Part shown: piece by piece, positions 1 through 11,869 of the stretch | Position numbering within the stretch: position 1 is the first letter of the stretch | Layout of the letters: every line of letters begins with the position of its first letter | Source of the DNA: Hermodice carunculata | Taxonomy: Eukaryota; Annelida; Polychaeta; Eunicida; Amphinomidae | Assembly (NCBI GenBank): GCA_964020975.1 | Contig: CAXHWN010002785.1 | Coordinates: forward strand, 1-64,000 | Length of the DNA: 64,000 nt | Direction: 5' to 3' | The notes under the pieces: model-generated | Told to the model about the DNA's origin: nothing | Seen by the model: the letters and a program-made list of their open reading frames with translations, nothing else | Databases searched by the model: none | Translations under genes and position numbers: made by a program

Positions 1-435
1 CCACCAAGTATCAGCTTGATCTGAGCTCCGGTTCTGCAGAAGAAGTCCAATATAGCAAAAACACACAAAAGAAAATCATTAAAAAAAAAGAAAAAATGGC
101 ACTTGGTGAACACATTAACAACTGGACGTCTCTAGGAGTGTTCTTGTGATATCAAAGCAATTGGGTGAGCGGTTTTGAAGATTTTTTAAGATTTGCCCCG
201 AAAAAAGAACAAAAACATTCATTGAAAAAAAATAAAAAATCACTGAAGCATGACCACTTGAAGTAACTTGGTAGAAGCTTACCCAAGGTACATCCCCACC
301 AAGTTGAAGTGAATCTGGCTGACGGTTTTGGAGAAGAAGTCGTGTGAATTGTGGATGGACGGACGAACGACAGACGACGAACGACACAGCATACTATAAG
401 CTCAGCTGACTGACAGATCAGCTCAGCTAAAAATG
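1..435 (+). repeat. 3' end of noncoding interspersed repeat family (here called R1)
   Basis: This segment matches the internal units and terminus of the repeats at 26.8-27.6 and 27.7-30.4 kb. Shared phrases include 'cacctggtgaacaa', 'acccaaggtacatcccc', 'aatctggctgacggttt' and 'ggagaagaagtcg'. It closes with a run of 'gacggacgaacgac' and an imperfect hairpin, ctcagctga / tcagctcag, at 401-427. The other two copies end in the same kind of hairpin. The minus strand shows hydrophobic Phe-rich frames that recur in every copy; they follow the repeat's A-rich composition and are not genes. Confidence 0.8.
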
Positions 436-1976
436 CGTAGAATAAAAAAACAAGAAAAAATCCAAATAAAACACCCGACACAAAAAACAATAGAGCAAAC
501 TTCACTGAAATACTACATGCACAAACTGGATGTTGTTGAAAGTGAAAGATGCAGGTTTCTGTGAACAGCTGTCCTAATCTGACCTTTACATCTATCTCGA
601 ACTCCCACCCCCCTATAGGGGTACCCAGAAGTGTTTGTCTGTAATCTAAAGCTATTGGCCACGTGCTTTCGGGTAAATCATTTTAAAGCTTTAGTCCAAA
701 ATTAAAAAAACCAAGACCCCCCAAAAAATAATAAATGAATAAAATAAAATTAGATTAAAAAAATTAAAAAAAAGCTCAGTCATTAGAACTATGCCATTGA
801 AAAAAACTGTTAAAGTCTGACTGAACACATTCCCCGCCGATTTCGATGTGGAGCGAGTCCACAATGCTGGAGAAAATTACAAAAAAACATACTTGTGCGG
901 CAGTATCCTTAGTCATAGTGGATAACGTGCAGACGTCTATCAAGTTCTGAGCGAATCAGTGTACAATACATCCTTTCGAAGTCGCTTCAGCTGTCATGCA
1001 TTCACAAATTTCCGTTTCTTTGTTTTTTTTTCAACCTCATAGTTTTCGATCGGTGGTGCATGTGTGTTATGGAGGCCTTATAAAAAAAAAAAAAAGAAGA
1101 AGAAAAATGAAAGGCCAGTGCACCAATGATACAGCCCTTGTATGCCATTTCCCGCCTGACAACCTGCTTTTAGAGAATTATGTATCAACACGGGACAAAA
1201 GACTACTGTCAGCAGGACCTATGGTAACTCCAGAATCAACGGTCTCGATGGCAATATATGAATTTGGACCCAAGGGTAAATCCAGATGGTCTGGTTGCAG
1301 AATATATCTAAATTACCCATTAACTGGGCGTGTAAACGCCATTTTATTCATTTTTATCTAAGTGGCCGTTCGGATGTAAAGATTATCTAGAGTGTATTGT
1401 ACAGTCAATCTTGGTATTTGTTGATATTTATCATTTTCCTGTCTTGACTCCTGCTGAAGAAAAGGAGTAAATCATAAATAGGAGAGACCACACGTAAGTC
1501 CTCAATCTTTTCTCCTTTAAATTGGATTTCGGTATTTATCTCAACGAAAAACAGACGCTCGAAATAGGAATGAAACTAAAAGCTGACCTTGTCAATTCAC
1601 CGTTTTTTGGGGGGAGGGGGTTAAACGTAAGCTTTCGGTATTAAAACAAGATTTACCTCTTTCCCATTTTTGCACCATTGAATGTGTACAATCAATGCAG
1701 ACTCTGTAACTAAACATTATTTCAAGGTGCTAACAAAGTTTCAGTCTTGTGTTGGCTATTCACTTCCCAGTTCAGGAGTGCTATGGCATCATCATGCACG
1801 AGCACCCATACCATCGGTGTCTGTTGCTTCTAGAAATCCCTAAAGAAGTGCTCACCAATTATACACATAGGGATTTTGCTTTTTAAAGCAAAATCAAGCA
1901 GTTAATATTTGGCCTTCAATTCTCATCTTTGATATTTCGCGTTAAATTTTTGTTCATATTTTGTGTCTGTCTAATA

Positions 1977-1980
<4 letters not shown>
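436..1980. other. Gene-free stretch
   Basis: AT-rich DNA with poly-A runs. A plus-strand open frame of 121 codons at 996-1361 contains a Lys/Arg run coded by a simple A/G tract. It has no family motif and no codon pattern I recognise, so I do not call it. A G-rich run lies near 1608-1620. Confidence 0.5.

Positions 1981-2055
<75 letters not shown>
1981..2055. repeat. (TA)n microsatellite
   Basis: Uninterrupted TA dinucleotides, followed by a short G-rich run. Confidence 0.98.
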
Positions 2056-2057
<2 letters not shown>

Positions 2058-2960
2058 GGGGAGGGGGCTATTTCACGTTGTAATCAATAATAAGTTTTGC
2101 GATATTTGCTGCATTATTAAAGGTAATGGCATGCTTCCCGTTACGGAACTGGCTCGAAGTAATAATAATAATGATATTACGACGTTAATCAGAAGTTGAA
2201 ACTGTTTTTTTCTATTGTACCATGTGATCGAACGTCAGAGGTTATTATTAAAAAAGCTATAAGATGATATGCACTCTTTCATTGTCAGCCAATAGAAAGA
2301 GGTGTCTCAACAACTAAACCTTTGAAATATGACCGTTTCAGCATAAATTAGCCGCATTGCACTAGCTTTTAGCCAATAGGACGTCGTCTTTCTTGGCAGC
2401 AGAAAGCCAGCGCTTCAACACAATATCAACTAACAGATGTGTTTATGGACGGACAACAGTCAAACAAGAGTACGTTTGCTGCAGTTTGGACATTTTTGTC
2501 GATTTTTAGCCAGTAATCTCCGCACAACACACCCGAAGAGGTACATTCGACGTCTGTATACTTTATTTTGATACCTTTAAATGACATTTTTTGTTATCGA
2601 CCAAAAACTGCAGCATTTTGTCAACCATTTATGCCCACGAAATACTTGTTCCTTCAGTTTTTATACATCCATGTGTACGGCAAAACATCACTAAATGACG
2701 CGAAAATATCTCAACACTGGGGGCAACGAGAGCACGTCACAACAGAATAATTGGTAGCTTAACTGTGATTGTAATTGGTGAGCTCTGTAGTGCATGTCGC
2801 AAAAGGATATATATTGATACCGTTCTATTTCATTTGAACCATTAGTTCTCAGCAAAAATCACCTGATAATTCATAAATATAAAAGGAACAAAAAGTCTTT
2901 TCCCTTTGATTTACATTTTGCGATAAATAACCAGAAGCCCTAAAATCAAGCTTAAAAAAA
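2056..2960. other. Gene-free stretch upstream of a Penelope-like fragment
   Basis: No supported gene. Two CCAAT-box-like words (agccaatag) occur near 2288 and 2371, in a stretch that also contains short palindromic words. A 60-codon frame at 2568-2750 has no recognisable motif. This could be flanking host DNA or the 5' part of the element at 2974. Confidence 0.4.
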
Positions 2961-2973
2961 ACTAAGGATAAAT

Positions 2974-4113
2974 ATGTCTTTGACACCGGACTGCCTAATA
3001 CAAATTATTGATTGCATAGAGCCAAATACATTAGACCAAGATAGTTATCTTAACTCAAGAAAACTATTACAAATGGATGATTCTTGGATCCAAACACTCG
3101 ATTCAGCTTTTCCCTTTGGACATTATTCATATACTGAACGATCAGCCCCTTTTCAAATTTAAATTTGTTCGTAACATGATTCCCAAGGAATGCAAGATAG
3201 AAGACCCCCCCCCCCCCCCATTATTTCCTATACAAACATGGAATAAAATTGGACAAAGTATCATAGATTACAATGAATTCCTGGCTTAATTACACTTGAA
3301 GATATTGCAGCTAATCAAAGTTGTGCTATATGTCTTACAAAAAGTATTCCAATTGTGTTGATACATACCACAAACATATTTTAACAGGTAATTTGGACAT
3401 ACTACAAAATTCAGTTTTGACAGAATTGGTGAAAAAAGGTACACAATTTCGGATATGTCATAAGTTGAACATTCACAGTATTTTTCAGGATGCATGTAAT
3501 GCTATTGATTCCTACTGTATTGCGAAAGAAAGAAAAAAAAAAGAATTTCAGAAATTTGAAGGATGGTTATCAAACTTGAAAAGAGTCTTTAGAAATATAA
3601 TTTATCGTCACAAATCCCACATAAAGAATTTCAGCATAGTAAATTTAAATCAGCTTTAAGTTTCAAAGGAGTTAAAGAACTACTAGAACGATTTGTAATC
3701 ACTACAACATTGAGAAGGCGGGTAACAATTTTTGGAATCATCTGCAAGAAAAATATATGGATGTTTTGAAAAAGGAACTTGACATAAACAATATTTCAGA
3801 CATAAGAGGAAATGACGTACAAATTACAAAAACAACCCATTGATAATTTGATAGATACACATAGAGATGCGATGAAATGTAATTTTAATATTTGAATAGA
3901 TGAAAAGTAATTTTAATATAAACATTTTGGAACAGGATTCCTCTATTCGATTTCTGTTCTGGATACCCAAATCACATAAAAACCCTTTAAATCAAGAGTC
4001 ATATCTGGTGCTTCAAAATGTGCAACAAAACAACCATCAACTTTCTACTTCTGGTTTATTTCCGGGTTTGGGTACCGACAAGTTCTTTGTGAACAATACG
4101 TTTTATATTTGAG
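2974..4113 (+). mobile_element. Penelope-like retroelement, N-terminal (pre-RT) fragment
   Basis: The reading frames across this stretch resemble the region before the reverse transcriptase of Penelope-like elements. Clues are 'HILTGNLDILQNS', then 'LVKKGTQFR', an Ile/Asp/Tyr helix ending 'IDSYCIAKERKKKEF', and 'FWIPKSHKNP' near 3955-3990, which corresponds to the 'WxPKxHKNP' motif at the start of the RT fingers in this family. RT palm motifs are not present; the fragment stops at about 4113, where a LINE begins. A 12-14 base C-run lies near 3206-3219. The element is decayed, with several breaks. The assignment rests on remembered family motifs, so I am fairly but not fully sure. Confidence 0.65.
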
Positions 4114-5725
4114 TTTGCAGCGAACGAGGATCCCCAAAGCCGAAGTGGACGTAATGCCACCATAGAAAACGTCTGCTCGAAAAACAAAGAGTGAAGCGGC
4201 TGTAAAATAGAGACTTGTCCATGGAAACAACGAGAGTGGGAAGCGACTCGGAATCTGAAATGGATCACGTCAACGTCGTAGCCGTAGGCCTATCGAGGCC
4301 TCGGACAAGCTGGTGCTCAAGCAAATAGAACAACGCGAAAGTGAGCGAGTTGAAAATGATGTGCTTTAATGGGCAAGTTCTGTAACGAGGTGTCTGTCTC
4401 TGACGACAATAAAGTGGTAGAATGTGAAAGATGTGAGCTGTGAGTGTGCCTAGCATGTTCCAAGCTGTCAGAGACTGACTATCTCTTCCTGTCCAAATAA
4501 AACTCAGTTTTCCACTGGTTTGTGCCGATTGCAACAGTGCGGCAATGACGGCCGTGAAAGCAGATAATCTGACAGAAGAAAGATGTAAGATCTATTTTGA
4601 TAGTTTCAAGGCTAAAATGGAAGAAATAATGAAGAATCAAATGGAAAGTCTAAAAGATGACCTAGAACTGTACGAAACCCAACAAAGTAAGGAGATCCTA
4701 TACATGAAGCAAAAAGTAGACGACAGTCAGGATAACAAGGATACCAACAGGCCCACAAATTTAGCACAAGTGAGTGATGCTTAAAATGAACTAAGAGAGC
4801 GTGAAAACAGACATAACAATGTGATTGTTTTCAATGTACCAGAAAGGAGCAGTGACGATGACACACATTTCATCAATAAGATGTTCACAGATATACTAGA
4901 AATATTTACATTCAATCTAACTTTTAACATTGCAAGTATAGGAGAGAGCCTGGTGTATTATGAGACCATAACACAGTAGCCTTGTGTGTTATGGGACCAT
5001 AACACAAGTGTCCCATCCACATTCCAATAAGCCACGCCCACCTGGGTTTCCGGAACTTAACACTTGAACATGCTGAGTAAATCAGTTTCTGGACGTTTCT
5101 TTTAATTTTATGCATTACATTTCTAAATTGCGTGTAACTGAGCAGAAAAATTAAGAGGGAAATGTAAATATAAGCAATGAGGTCGCTTTTTTGTGTGTTA
5201 CGGCATAATGACGCGGGTGATTGAAGCTGGCATCGGGCGAGGCACACTGGCGTGCACCACGCCCACGATTGTCAACCCTCATTTCTTAAGTAACAACAGA
5301 TGTTGGTCGAATAATTCGCCTCGGTAAACGGCCTGAAAGGCCTAGACCACTTCGAGCAACAGTTCAAAATCCGGATCAGAAATCCACTATACTGCCTTCT
5401 GCAAGAAAATTAAAGCCTCAAGCTCAAACAATGTATACGAACAGAGTCATTAAGAAAAATATGACCCCACTAGAAAGGGAAGAAAAAACTTTGATCCAAG
5501 TGCGGCAGAATAAGATCGACGAGTCGAACCTACGGGGCGAAAATGCCAATTGGATCATCAGAAACAACAAAGTCATAAATATCTTCAGAAAACGACCACA
5601 AGATGGTCTGACCACAAGTTATGCTTATCTTGTATATATACTAATGTGGACAGTTTACTAAACAAACGCAGTGAATTATTACATATATAGCATGAAATCC
5701 ACGAAAAAGTGGACAAAAGTATGTC
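4114..5725 (+). mobile_element. CR1-like LINE: ORF1 (zinc finger, coiled coil, RRM-like) and first codons of ORF2
   Basis: From about 4366 the frame reads a PHD-type Cys cluster (KFCNEVSVSDDNKVVECERC, then CLACSKLSETDY), in which a tryptophan codon expected between the two parts is TGA. It continues at 4545 into a Glu/Lys-rich coiled coil (MEEIMKNQMESLKDDLEL) and into 'ELRERENRHNNVIVFNVPE', the usual start of the RRM-like domain of LINE ORF1 proteins. The C-terminal part resumes near 5320 with 'RLGKRPERPRPLR' and ends in 'MTPLEREEKT' and 'ENANWIIRNNKV' (5461-5590). After ORF1, words matching 'YTNVDSLLNKRSELL' at about 5630-5690 are typical of the start of CR1-type ORF2. The element then breaks off near 5725. 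ORF1 is split by the insertion at about 4935-5300. Confidence 0.75.
4935..5300. mobile_element. Short insertion inside LINE ORF1 with near-palindromic start
   Basis: The ORF1 frame is lost at about 4930 and resumes at about 5310. The intervening 370 bp opens with two tandem, near-palindromic units. The second contains tgtgttatgg at 4985-4994 and ccataacaca at 4997-5006, a perfect 10-bp inverted repeat with a 2-base loop. I could not define terminal repeats or a target duplication, so the class (MITE, SINE or other) is open. Confidence 0.45.
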
Positions 5726-6868
5726 AAATCTTCAATTTCGCGTGTGTCACTGTGGTCATGTATTTGTTTATGAGTCATATCACTCAGTATTAAAGGTTTC
5801 AAATTCGCCCCCTAGTGGTTTTGAATAAAAAAAACACCCCGTCAAAATACACTTGTGACAGCCCAGAGTTGCGGGACGAAATGACCTGCTGGCCTACGTC
5901 AAACGTGAGCACTGTGAGGCCTCTTATTGCTCATCAAATGATAGAAGAATAGGCAAGTATTCTATCATTGGAAAACTTAACATATCAGCATTCAGAAGAA
6001 CACAATGGGACTATTGAATAGTTATGTAAAAAAATATCATGGACTGATATCTACTTGTCAACCTTGATGCGCGTGCGAATTTGTTATTCCGTTACGGTTT
6101 AAGGTGATTTTTCTTTTCCTTTAAGTTATTTTTGCGCCATAATTTTTCGCTTAACAATTTTCTCTTATCTATCTAAGTGACAATTGTAATTTCATGTGGT
6201 TCACTACATCACGTGCAATAGTTTCAGAAAAAAAATGCGTAACCGAATAACGTAACGGAATAACAAGCATGTGATTTATGCAGACCGTCGGTGGCCTTAT
6301 CATTTCTTTTACCCCATTAGCATATCCCGGTTTTCCTAACATTAACCAAATTTGAGGTAGGAGGAAACACTAATTTGTTTATTTCATTTATGAAATTTGA
6401 TACTCAATAGTTCAAATCCATATGATAGGCCAAGTAGACCTAAACCGTGTGCAAGTGAGCATTGCAGTAAATCAACATGTTGACTACCTTTGCAAACTCT
6501 TATGATGTTGGCACACATAAACGATAAGATGGGCCTATTAAAGCCTAGTTCGTCCTAGGCAGTCACAAAACAAAAACTCACTAAATCATTTTTATCTAGT
6601 AATTCGAATTCATATGAACATTTCCCTCGAAATCCATTGTAAACCAAAGCATGTGTCTGTTTAAATGAAAAAAGTTAACAGACATATAAAAAGAATGCAA
6701 GCAGCGTGGGTAATAGCTGATTAGATCTACGTAGTATATATAAATAACAAACATGACTGCATGATTAGATCAGTAGAAAATTATAACATTAACAATGAAC
6801 AAACCAATAAAAGTGTCATTTTTGTCCTTTTAGATTCGTTATTTATTCAGTCACACAACATTGTTTAA
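5726..6868. other. Gene-free stretch with GTTATTCCGTTACGG motifs
   Basis: No supported coding. The word gttattccgttacgg occurs at 6083-6097, and in reverse orientation at 6251-6264 within a 13-bp tandem (cgtaaccgaataa, cgtaacggaataac). The same word recurs on the far side of the neighbouring gene at 8785-9566, which suggests these are subterminal motifs of one transposon. Confidence 0.45.
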
Positions 6869-7311
6869 GATGACAAAGTCAGCCAAAGAAAGAATGGGAG
6901 AATATAGGGCCAGAATCCGTTCCGACCCTGAGAAACATAAATCAGTAAAAGAAAAGGACAGAGAGAAAAATGAGAAAGAAACAAAAGATGACACCAATTG
7001 AAATCAAGAAGTTGAATCATAAGGCAAAGCTTTTGATGAGAACGCACAGAGGTAAAAAGAAACAAAGTACCAAATCACATGCAACAGAAAATAGCCCTGC
7101 CCAAACAGCCTACAAATCGAAACAAGCGTTTGGCAAGGCCAAGCAAAGAGCAATCCGTGCTATGCCAATGAGCCCAAGAAAGAAGGCAGCTATAATTAAA
7201 ACTACTGCTGAGGACGCGGGCGTAAGTGGATTGCACCACAAAAATGCTTTACCAGAAAACGTTGAAGCGCTAGTAAGGTCGTTTTATAATAATGATGATG
7301 AATGTTGTTAA
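6869..7311 (+). pseudogene. Transposon-type basic protein, N-terminal part, frameshifted
   Basis: The first frame starts with ATG at 6869: 'MTKSAKERMGEYRARI' then 'DPEKHKSVKEKDREK'. A one-base slip in an A-run near 6967 moves the frame to 'MRKKQKMTPIEIKKLN', 'HRGKKK' and 'MSPRKKAAIIKTTAEDAG', ending 'VRSFYNNDDECC' at 7311. This order (Arg/Lys-rich 'YRxR..DPEK..KEKDR', then 'SPRKKaaii', then 'FY.nDD') is one I associate with a multicopy, transposon-borne protein family predicted in many invertebrates and fish. Its superfamily is uncertain to me. The C-terminal half, which in relatives carries Cys/His motifs, is absent. It lies between the two groups of GTTATTCCGTTACGG motifs, so it probably belongs to the same element. 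Confidence 0.55.
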
Positions 7312-7439
7312 TAAACCTGGTATATTCAAAACAGGCTAAACATACGAAACCATTAGCCACCAGCTCGCTGATATTTTGAAGTTTGTAAAATTTCTCCTGT
7401 GGAAAAAAAAACATGGAACCCTTAACTGTTGAGACATTT

Positions 7440-7760
7440 AGCCGTTTTAAAGATACTGCAGATAACATTTGTGTGCTGGGTCTTTTACTGTTGGTATTGA
7501 AATTGCTTCCTGGAATTATCATGGTTATAGCTTTCTAAATTTATACTCTAAGACACATTTGTGGAACCAAACTACTGCTTCTAATGTGTGAGACTTTCCA
7601 GTGACAAAAACTGTGGAGTGGGAAAAAGTTACATGAACGTCTTGTCTTTAGGATACTATAGCTAATGTTTGTGTGCTGGCATGAATTCTTTGTTCACTTG
7701 ATATTGAAAATGGTTCATTGATTTCTGTGTTCCAAATTGGTATACTGGTGAATATAGTGT
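7440..7760. repeat. Diverged tandem pair, about 210-bp unit
   Basis: Words such as 'gatactgcagataacatttgtgtgctgg' at about 7453 recur about 210 bp later as 'gatactatagctaatgtttgtgtgctgg' (compared piecewise), each followed by 'ttgatattgaaa'-like sequence. No coding frame is maintained. Confidence 0.5.
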
Positions 7761-7914
7761 CAACTAAAACAGAATATTTGCGTCACAGCAAATCTGTCTG
7801 TGTGCCGACAGGTAAATATTGCTTCAGACTATCTTTTTAGATTTAATTAGAGCAGTACACACAGTGACACTATTGCCTGTTACAGTCACAAGGGGAAAAA
7901 ATTGAATTTTAGCA

Positions 7915-8206
7915 TGCTCCTAATCGGTATATTTTTCAAACTGGAACAACTTTTGTTTAAAATTCATTAGCTATGCTGTGATCAGTAACTCCCTGATAGA
8001 AATTGAAATGACATCTCCATCTTTTATAATTTTGAAGATATTCGAGATTTAAAATTTTAGATGCTCCTAATTAGCGTAATATAAATTGCCACAATTTTTG
8101 ACTCAATTTTATTGGGTGCACAGTGGTCAATAACACACTGGTAGAAGTTGGAATAACATCTCTATCTCATACAGTTTTGAAGATATTCAAGATTTAATAT
8201 TTCAAA
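7915..8206. repeat. Tandem pair, about 146-bp unit
   Basis: Two units start at 7915 and 8062 with tgctcctaat. Both contain 'gaaattgaaatgacatct' or a close variant, and 'ttttgaagatattc' at the same relative place. A third, partial start (tgccgctaat) lies at 8207. It looks like noncoding transposon interior. Confidence 0.7.
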
Positions 8207-8320
8207 TGCCGCTAATTTGCAAATTTTAAACATCTTCAGTCCTCTACATAAAAAGGCAAAAGTCCCTGCATTGAGGTATATTCATGCCAAGTTTGGAGTT
8301 TGTCGAACAAAATTACAGGT

Positions 8321-8431
8321 AAAGCAGAAAAGAGAAAGAAAGAGAGAGATAAAAGAAAGAAAAAGGAAGGAAGAAAAGAGAAAGAGAGACAGAAAAAGAA
8401 AGAAAGAATGAAAGAAAAAAATTCCTAGAAA

Positions 8432-8495
<64 letters not shown>
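8321..8495. repeat. Purine-rich (GAAA)n tract followed by (TA)n microsatellite
   Basis: 8321-8418 is an A/G-only tract of gaaa and gaga units; 8436-8494 is uninterrupted TA. Charged or alternating Tyr-Ile open frames here are artefacts of the repeats. Confidence 0.97.
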
Positions 8496-9830
8496 CCAGT
8501 TTTTGCAATCAACTGTATTAAGCAACTGTCTGTCCTGCACCACAATCGCCTGGTCTACCTTTGATGTCACAACATCTTTGTGATCCAATATTACTGCACA
8601 GTCATAAAGGAAAAGTTGCACCGTACCATATATGTAGAAAATATTTCGTTCTCTAGTCATTGCTGTAATCAAATTTCTACATAAGGCCTAATGCTTAGAA
8701 GTAAAAACCTAAATCATCATATAAACATTCGCATCTGAACTGGATAATATGGGGCCTACAGCCAAAGAAAACTCATTGTATTTTGTTATTCCGTTACGGT
8801 ATTGGCTATTCTTATCCATAGTAACTAAGACACAAATGGGCATTCAGTATGGTACTAAATAGATTAAAGCGGAAGCATTAATCTTGAAATCCATCATAAA
8901 TTAACATGTGGTAACAATAACAAGGTGTCAAGTAGTCCGGCCCTATATCTAAAGGGACCTCATGTTTCTTTAGTACCCTTGTTATTCCGTTACACATAAA
9001 ATGTACTGCTATATTATTGGGTCCAAAATGAAATGATTTTTTTTTAAAGAAGAAATATTGCGTAAGTGAGTTCATGATAGTTCGTATTTGTTATACTTTT
9101 GCTATTTTAAAGTCCTCGGTACGGCCTGGTCTTTTTGAAATATACTGGTTTATCAACTTCTTTCATAGGAGTTATTCCGTTACGGCCAAATGTTATTTCG
9201 TTACGTTAATATAATAAGCCTCAGTTTTCTTTTGGCTCCTGTAGAGTCTTTACTGATACTTGCATTGAAACATCCCCGACTTTTCACTAAATATAGAGAC
9301 AGCTTACAATGGTAAGGCAAATCACAGAGAATTACCTGTATGTACTACTTTCAAAAAGCACGTGTTATTTGCATGTTATTCCGTTTGGCTGCCCTCATTC
9401 CGATTTTTTGCCAAGAACCAAATTATTACATATATAGTTCAATTTGACTTTAATTGCTTGGATGGAGTCTTAACCATAAGAATGATTTTCTAGGGTTTCC
9501 TTTCAGAAATAAATGCTGAGAGAATAAAATATGCAAAAATTTTGTCAAAAATGTTATTCCGTTACGATGGATTTCATGATAGTAGAAACTGAACAACCCA
9601 ACATTTCATGTTTAACAGAGATAATTCTAAAGAAATTTAAACATCCAGTACAGTTCTTAGAAATTCAAATAGGTGTTTATGACACCTTTTCAAACATTGA
9701 TGATTCAGACTCGCATCGCGGAGTAATTATTCATACAAAACGTCACTCACAAGCAAACTAGGCCAACATGGAAAACATTGAAAAATTTACAGAAAGCACA
9801 TGGTGTCACGTGTGAGGTTCCACTGAAAAA
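8496..9830. other. Gene-free stretch with a cluster of GTTATTCCGTTACGG motifs
   Basis: Copies of gttattccgttac(gg) lie at 8785-8799, 8981-8993, 9171-9185, 9192-9205 (one change), 9375-9386 (partial) and 9553-9566. All are in the plus orientation and about 180-200 bp apart, apart from one adjacent pair. Short open frames here have no family motif. Confidence 0.5.
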
Positions 9831-11755
9831 CAATGATCAATTTTTGATTGGTGGTATTTATCGATCACCAAACAATAACAACGAAAACACTGGAAAATTA
9901 AACCTTGCATTATCACAGTGTACCCATGGTAGATAACATGTACTTATTATGGGCGACTTTAACTTTCCCGAAATAGACTGGGTAGACGGAGCAACACACG
10001 CGAACTCAAACCACAAAGCAACGCTTTTTATGGAAGTCACAATAAATGCTTTTTTACATCAACACATGCCAGAGCACATTCATTTCCGGGCTGATCAAAC
10101 TGCAAACATACTCGACTTAAGTTTGACGAATGAAGAAAACATGGTAACTGAAGTAAAGCAGGAAACACCCCTAAGAAAAAGCGATCATTTGCTTTTAAAA
10201 TTCATTGTTTTATGCTATATGGAAGAAAAGGAAACCAAACTGGACCGTTTTGTCTATAATAAAGGAGATTACCATGAAATAAAAAAGCTGTTAAACGACC
10301 ATAACTGGAACCTAGAAAGGAATCAATTGAATTCGAATGAGGCATTGTCTAACTTTATGACGACCATAAAAACAGTGACTGATAAATGTATCCCCCTAAA
10401 AGTCAGTAAAGGGGGAATAAAAGAAAACAGTCTTGGACAAACCAGGAGTCACTTCGGAAAATCAAAGAGAAGCGTAACACCTTTAAAACTTATTTGGATT
10501 CGAAAAAAGGCTCAGATTATCTTTTATATGCGAGAGTCAGAAATCAAGCGAAGAGGGCGTGTACTAAGGCAATAAAAAACTTCGAAACGTCAATAGCGAG
10601 TGAAGCGAAAAAGATTCCCAAAGCGTACTTTGCCTACGCGAGAAGTAAACTAAAGACAAAGGATGGGGTAGCTGACTTGATAAATTCTGATGGTATCAAG
10701 ATAACATCCAACCATGAAAAGGCAAACTTGCATAATGGATATTTTTGCAGCGTCTTTACCAAAGAAAAGTCGGAGAATATTCCCAGCTTTGACAGCAGAG
10801 ATGTACATAACAACCTTCCCGAAATTCTAATTCTCCCGCAAACTGTGCTTAAGAATCTGCTTATATTAAATGAAAACAAATCTCCTGGTCCAGATTATCT
10901 GCACTCTCGCGTGGGGAAGAAAACAACAAATGAAGTTGTAGAGCCTCCTACTACGATATTTCAAAGTCTTTATGTGAAAGTAGGCTTCAACACAATTGCA
11001 TGGGCTGATTTATGGCTCCTGAAATTCAACATTAGCAAATACAAAGCCCTGTACCTTGGAACCAGCAACCCCCGCTATGCAGATAATATGACAAACAGTG
11101 TAGGTGAGCGTGTGGCACTTGAGGAAACTCGACTAGAAAAAGATCTTGATGCGAATTTTTATCCTACGCTGAAATGCTCAAGACATGTATAAATGCAAGT
11201 AAACAAGGCAAATAGAATTTTCGGGCTTATCAGAAGATCATACGAATATCTAGATGGAGAGTCCTTAAGAGCTCTTTTTGTTGCATTGGTGCGACCTGTC
11301 TTGGAATATAAAAAAAGGTTGTATGGATGCCATGGCTAACTAAAGACAAAAATCTTATTGAAGGAGTTCTGAGATGAGCGACTAAGCTGATACCTGGCAT
11401 CTAAACGTTACCGTGTGAAGAGCGGCTTTCAAAGTTGAAACTACCGAGCATGAGTTACAGGATGGTTCGTGCAGATATGATAGAAGTGTACAAATGTATG
11501 CATGGGGTATACAATACAAACAACGATCTGCTTCTAAAGCACAATGGTACCGCTACACGAGGTCACAAGTTCAAGCTGAAAAAACGTTTCTGTAAAACAT
11601 CATGTAGACAAAACTGTTTTAGTTTCAGGGTTGTAGACACATGAAACAATTTACCCAGGGATGTCGTTGAAGCATGGTCTTTGAATAGTTTTAAAGAGCG
11701 GCTGGGCAAGATATGGAGCGAATATATATATATGCAACACACTTAAAATACCCAC
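9830..11755 (+). mobile_element. CR1-like LINE ORF2 with internal RT deletion
   Basis: The endonuclease C-terminal half is clear: 'GGIYRSPN' (9851), 'LIMGDFNFPEIDW' (9943-9981), 'ANILDLSLT' and 'KSDHLLL'. The linker ('LDSKKGSDYLLYARVRNQAK') is in another frame because of a shift near 10450. RT begins at 'NENKSPGPD.LHSRV' (10870) but jumps within about 100 bp to the thumb, 'WLLKFNISKYKALYLG' (11013-11060), so the palm with the catalytic Tyr-Ala-Asp-Asp is gone, about 500 bp less than the family norm. The end matches CR1 C-termini: 'EETRLEKDLDANF', 'KANRIFGLIRRSYEYLD', 'LVRPVLEY', 'LPSMSYRMVRADMIEVYKCMHG' (shorter pieces), 'TRGHKFKL'. Several stops are present. It is a dead copy that lost its RT core by deletion. 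Confidence 0.88.
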
Positions 11756-11869
11756 TAAAATAAACACAAACTATAAAAATTACAGCGAATGGATTAATTG
11801 AACAGCTGACAAGCTTTCAGCCTAACTATAGCTGTAATTGATAACATAACACCATAAAGGAAGTAACAG

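Noticed and set aside
8282-8672. Tyr-Ile repeat proteins at (TA)n tracts (also 15.5, 32.7, 56.6 and 58.8 kb)
   Set aside because: Microsatellite artefacts.
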